From contig CAZDPJ010000009.1 in the NCBI GenBank assembly GCA_964507405.1, forward strand, positions 1 to 44,880: a stretch of DNA of 44,880 nucleotides, written 5' to 3'. Below, piece by piece: positions 43,577 to 44,880 of this stretch. The first letter of the stretch is position 1, and each line of letters begins with the position of its first letter. The position numbers and the translations under genes were made by a program. The DNA is from UMGS75 sp964507405 (GTDB lineage Bacteria; Bacillota_I; Bacilli_A; ML615J-28; CAG-313). Under the pieces are notes generated by a model. That model saw only the letters and a list, made by a program, of their open reading frames with translations, was not told the DNA's origin and did no database searches.

Positions 43577-44626
43577 TTAATTCTTTCGTGTATAGTAAGT
43601 TGCTTTACCATTTCCATGTTTTTCAATTAGTCCATCTTCTTGTAATTTTTTCAATGCTTTTTCAATTGAGCTACTAGAAAGTGAACTACATAAACTTAAA
43701 ACATCAGCTTTTTTAAATTTACCTATTTGTTTACTTATTGCATCTTCAACCATTGAAATTGATGATTTATTATCTCTAACAATGTTAATTCGTTCTTCAA
43801 AATCATTATATGCTGACATTATTATTGAAAGCATATATCTAACAAAAGGCATAACATCTTCTTTATTCTCATACCATCCAATTTGACTATCTTGCAATGT
43901 ATCATAATATAAATCTTTATGTTTAGCTATTTTTTCTTCTAACGATATATACTTTCCAACATAAAAACCAGAACGATATAAAAGTAATGTCGTTAAAAGC
44001 CTACTCATTCTTCCATTACCATCTAAAAACGGATGTATACATAAAAAGTCATGTATGAAAATAGGTATAAGAATAAGTGGATTTACCTTGCCATATGCAA
44101 TTGCCTCATTATATTCATTACATATTTTTTCTATTGCCATAGGAGTTTCAAACGGATCAAGTGGTGTAAATAGAGTTGTGGCATTACCGTTACTATCAAC
44201 ACTACTAATATAATTTTGTACGCTTTTGAATTTTCCACCTATTCTTTTATCACTGCAATATGAAAACAAAATTTGATGAAGTTGTAAAATATAATTCGGA
44301 GTAATAGGAATATCATCAAAACTTTCATGGATAATCAAAAGAGCATCCCTGTATCCTGCAATTTCTTCTTCAGCTCTATTTTTAGGCATTGTTTTTTCTT
44401 CAACTAATTGTTTTATTCTTGTGTTAGTTGTTCTTATACCTTCAATTGCATTAGAAGATTCAGTACTTTTGATTTTTGCAATTTCTACTAATCTTTGTAA
44501 TTCTTGAGGTTTTTGTTTTACAAACAATTCTTGTCTACCTTGCATTTGTGAAATATTAGCAATATAACTTAAAGTTCTATTGTCCCAACTTTGCTCATAT
44601 AATCTTTTATAATCAAATTTACGCAT
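43577..44626 (-). CDS. Fic-domain protein (probable AMP transferase)
   Basis: Fic protein of about 349 residues. The active-site loop HPFLDGNGRMSR (around 197-208) is intact, with catalytic histidine and phosphate-binding GNGR. An N-terminal inhibitory helix motif SSNAIEG (S-x-x-x-E-G type, around 54-60) marks a class II Fic with built-in autoinhibition. The C-terminal 80 residues look like a winged-helix domain (KADVLSLCSSLSSSSIEKALKKLQEDGLIEKHGNGKATYY, quoted for its position only). The protein probably modifies a target by AMPylation; the target is unknown. The start at 44626 follows AAGGAGAC; an upstream ATG overlaps the operator. A promoter with an inverted repeat directly precedes it. 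Confidence 0.9.
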   Translation of the reverse strand: MRKFDYKRLYEQSWDNRTLSYIANISQMQGRQELFVKQKPQELQRLVEIAKIKSTESSNAIEGIRTTNTRIKQLVEEKTMPKNRAEEEIAGYRDALLIIHESFDDIPITPNYILQLHQILFSYCSDKRIGGKFKSVQNYISSVDSNGNATTLFTPLDPFETPMAIEKICNEYNEAIAYGKVNPLILIPIFIHDFLCIHPFLDGNGRMSRLLTTLLLYRSGFYVGKYISLEEKIAKHKDLYYDTLQDSQIGWYENKEDVMPFVRYMLSIIMSAYNDFEERINIVRDNKSSISMVEDAISKQIGKFKKADVLSLCSSLSSSSIEKALKKLQEDGLIEKHGNGKATYYTRKN

Positions 44627-44639
44627 ATTTGTCTCCTTA

Positions 44640-44677
44640 TTCTCGTATATTTTATCACATATTACGAGAAAAATCAA
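44640..44677 (-). promoter_or_regulatory. Promoter with inverted-repeat operator of fic
   Basis: On the minus strand TTGATT (44677-44672) is 17 bases from TAAAAT (44654-44649). An 8-bp inverted repeat, TTCTCGTA at 44640-44647 and TACGAGAA at 44663-44670, brackets the -10 box with a 15-base spacer. A further half-site TTTACGAG lies at 44713-44720. The layout suggests repression by a dimeric DNA-binding protein, perhaps the winged helix of Fic itself. Confidence 0.65.
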
Positions 44678-44722
44678 ACGATAGGAATATTTGCTAGTGA
44701 TTTTTATAAATATTTACGAGAT

Positions 44723-44880
44723 TTATTTTCTTTTTACGTAATTTCCATCATCATCAAAATAATAATCTCTTTTACCTTCAAATCTACCATGAACTTTATT
44801 GTGGTATAAGTGTAGTTCCACTTCAACCAAAGAAATCTATAACTAGGTCTTTAGGTCTTGATGAGTTTTTCATCAAATAT
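44723..44880 (-). pseudogene. DNA methyltransferase remnant, cut by the window edge
   Basis: The minus strand reads NSSRPKDLVIDFFG, then TGA, then SGTTLIP and a stop. F-x-G-(G)-S-G-T-T-L is the AdoMet-binding motif I of beta-class DNA methyltransferases, usually F-F-G-G-S-G. Here the second glycine codon is TGA. In another frame a short tail (HNKVHGRFEGKRDYYF...) reaches a stop at 44723, so a frameshift is also present. The upstream part lies outside the window. Confidence 0.6.

Noticed and set aside
1..44880. CRISPR arrays and rRNA genes
   Set aside because: No regularly spaced repeat series and no rRNA-like stretch was seen anywhere in the window.

Overview
The window is a very AT-rich bacterial segment carrying a clear endospore-formation gene set: the spoIIA operon (anti-anti-sigma, anti-sigma, sigma F), dacF, and a reduced spoVA operon. 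It also carries the Bacillota cluster phoH-ybeY-cdd-era-yqzL-recO, an RNase J, a zinc-type L33 and AGGAGG-like ribosome binding sites. This points to a low-GC spore-forming member of the Bacilli (an Erysipelotrichales-like or related gut lineage is my guess, not shown by the sequence). TGA appears to act as a normal stop, for example at phoH. Almost every gene is on the minus strand; the exceptions are the transposase, a tRNA-Thr and rarA.

Layout. 0-1.6 kb: an ISL3-like insertion sequence with a 20-bp inverted repeat and a terminator-like hairpin in front of its transposase. 1.6-5.1 kb: an envelope-stress type operon (response regulator, sensor kinase, HtrA-like lipoprotein protease). 5.2-6.6 kb: tRNA-Thr followed at once by rarA. 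6.6-9.7 kb: a degenerate FtsK/SpoIIIE-like membrane protein without ATPase motifs, rpmG, a zinc-ribbon membrane protein and mscL. 9.7-12 kb: an AlkD-like/iron alcohol dehydrogenase fused frame joined across a G7 tract, and a cyclophilin. 12.1-18.3 kb: recO, yqzL, era, cdd, ybeY, phoH, an unknown gene and an RNase J2-like protein. 18.3-21.5 kb: spoVAC-AD-AEb-AF. 21.6-26.2 kb: a cation/proton antiporter with a PII-like partner, and a CadA-type metal ATPase with its ArsR repressor and operator.

26.2-28.9 kb: spoIIA and dacF. 28.9-29.5 kb: IS debris and hairpins. 29.5-37.7 kb: lipid kinase, alpha/beta hydrolase, malQ, asnA, pyrimidine-nucleoside phosphorylase, a lipoprotein, a YwaF-like membrane protein and a short-chain dehydrogenase. 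37.8-42.5 kb: a gene remnant and a 1441-residue SNF2 helicase. 42.5-44.9 kb: a decayed accessory region with a serine recombinase remnant, an intact Fic protein behind a promoter with an inverted-repeat operator, and a DNA methyltransferase remnant cut by the window edge.

The most unusual items are the ATPase-dead FtsK-like protein, the homopolymer-joined AlkD/ADH frame, a short sigma F lacking most of region 3, the PII-like/antiporter pair, an RNase J that has lost several metal ligands, and the inverted repeat around the fic promoter. Terminator hairpins delimit most transcription units and are listed individually.
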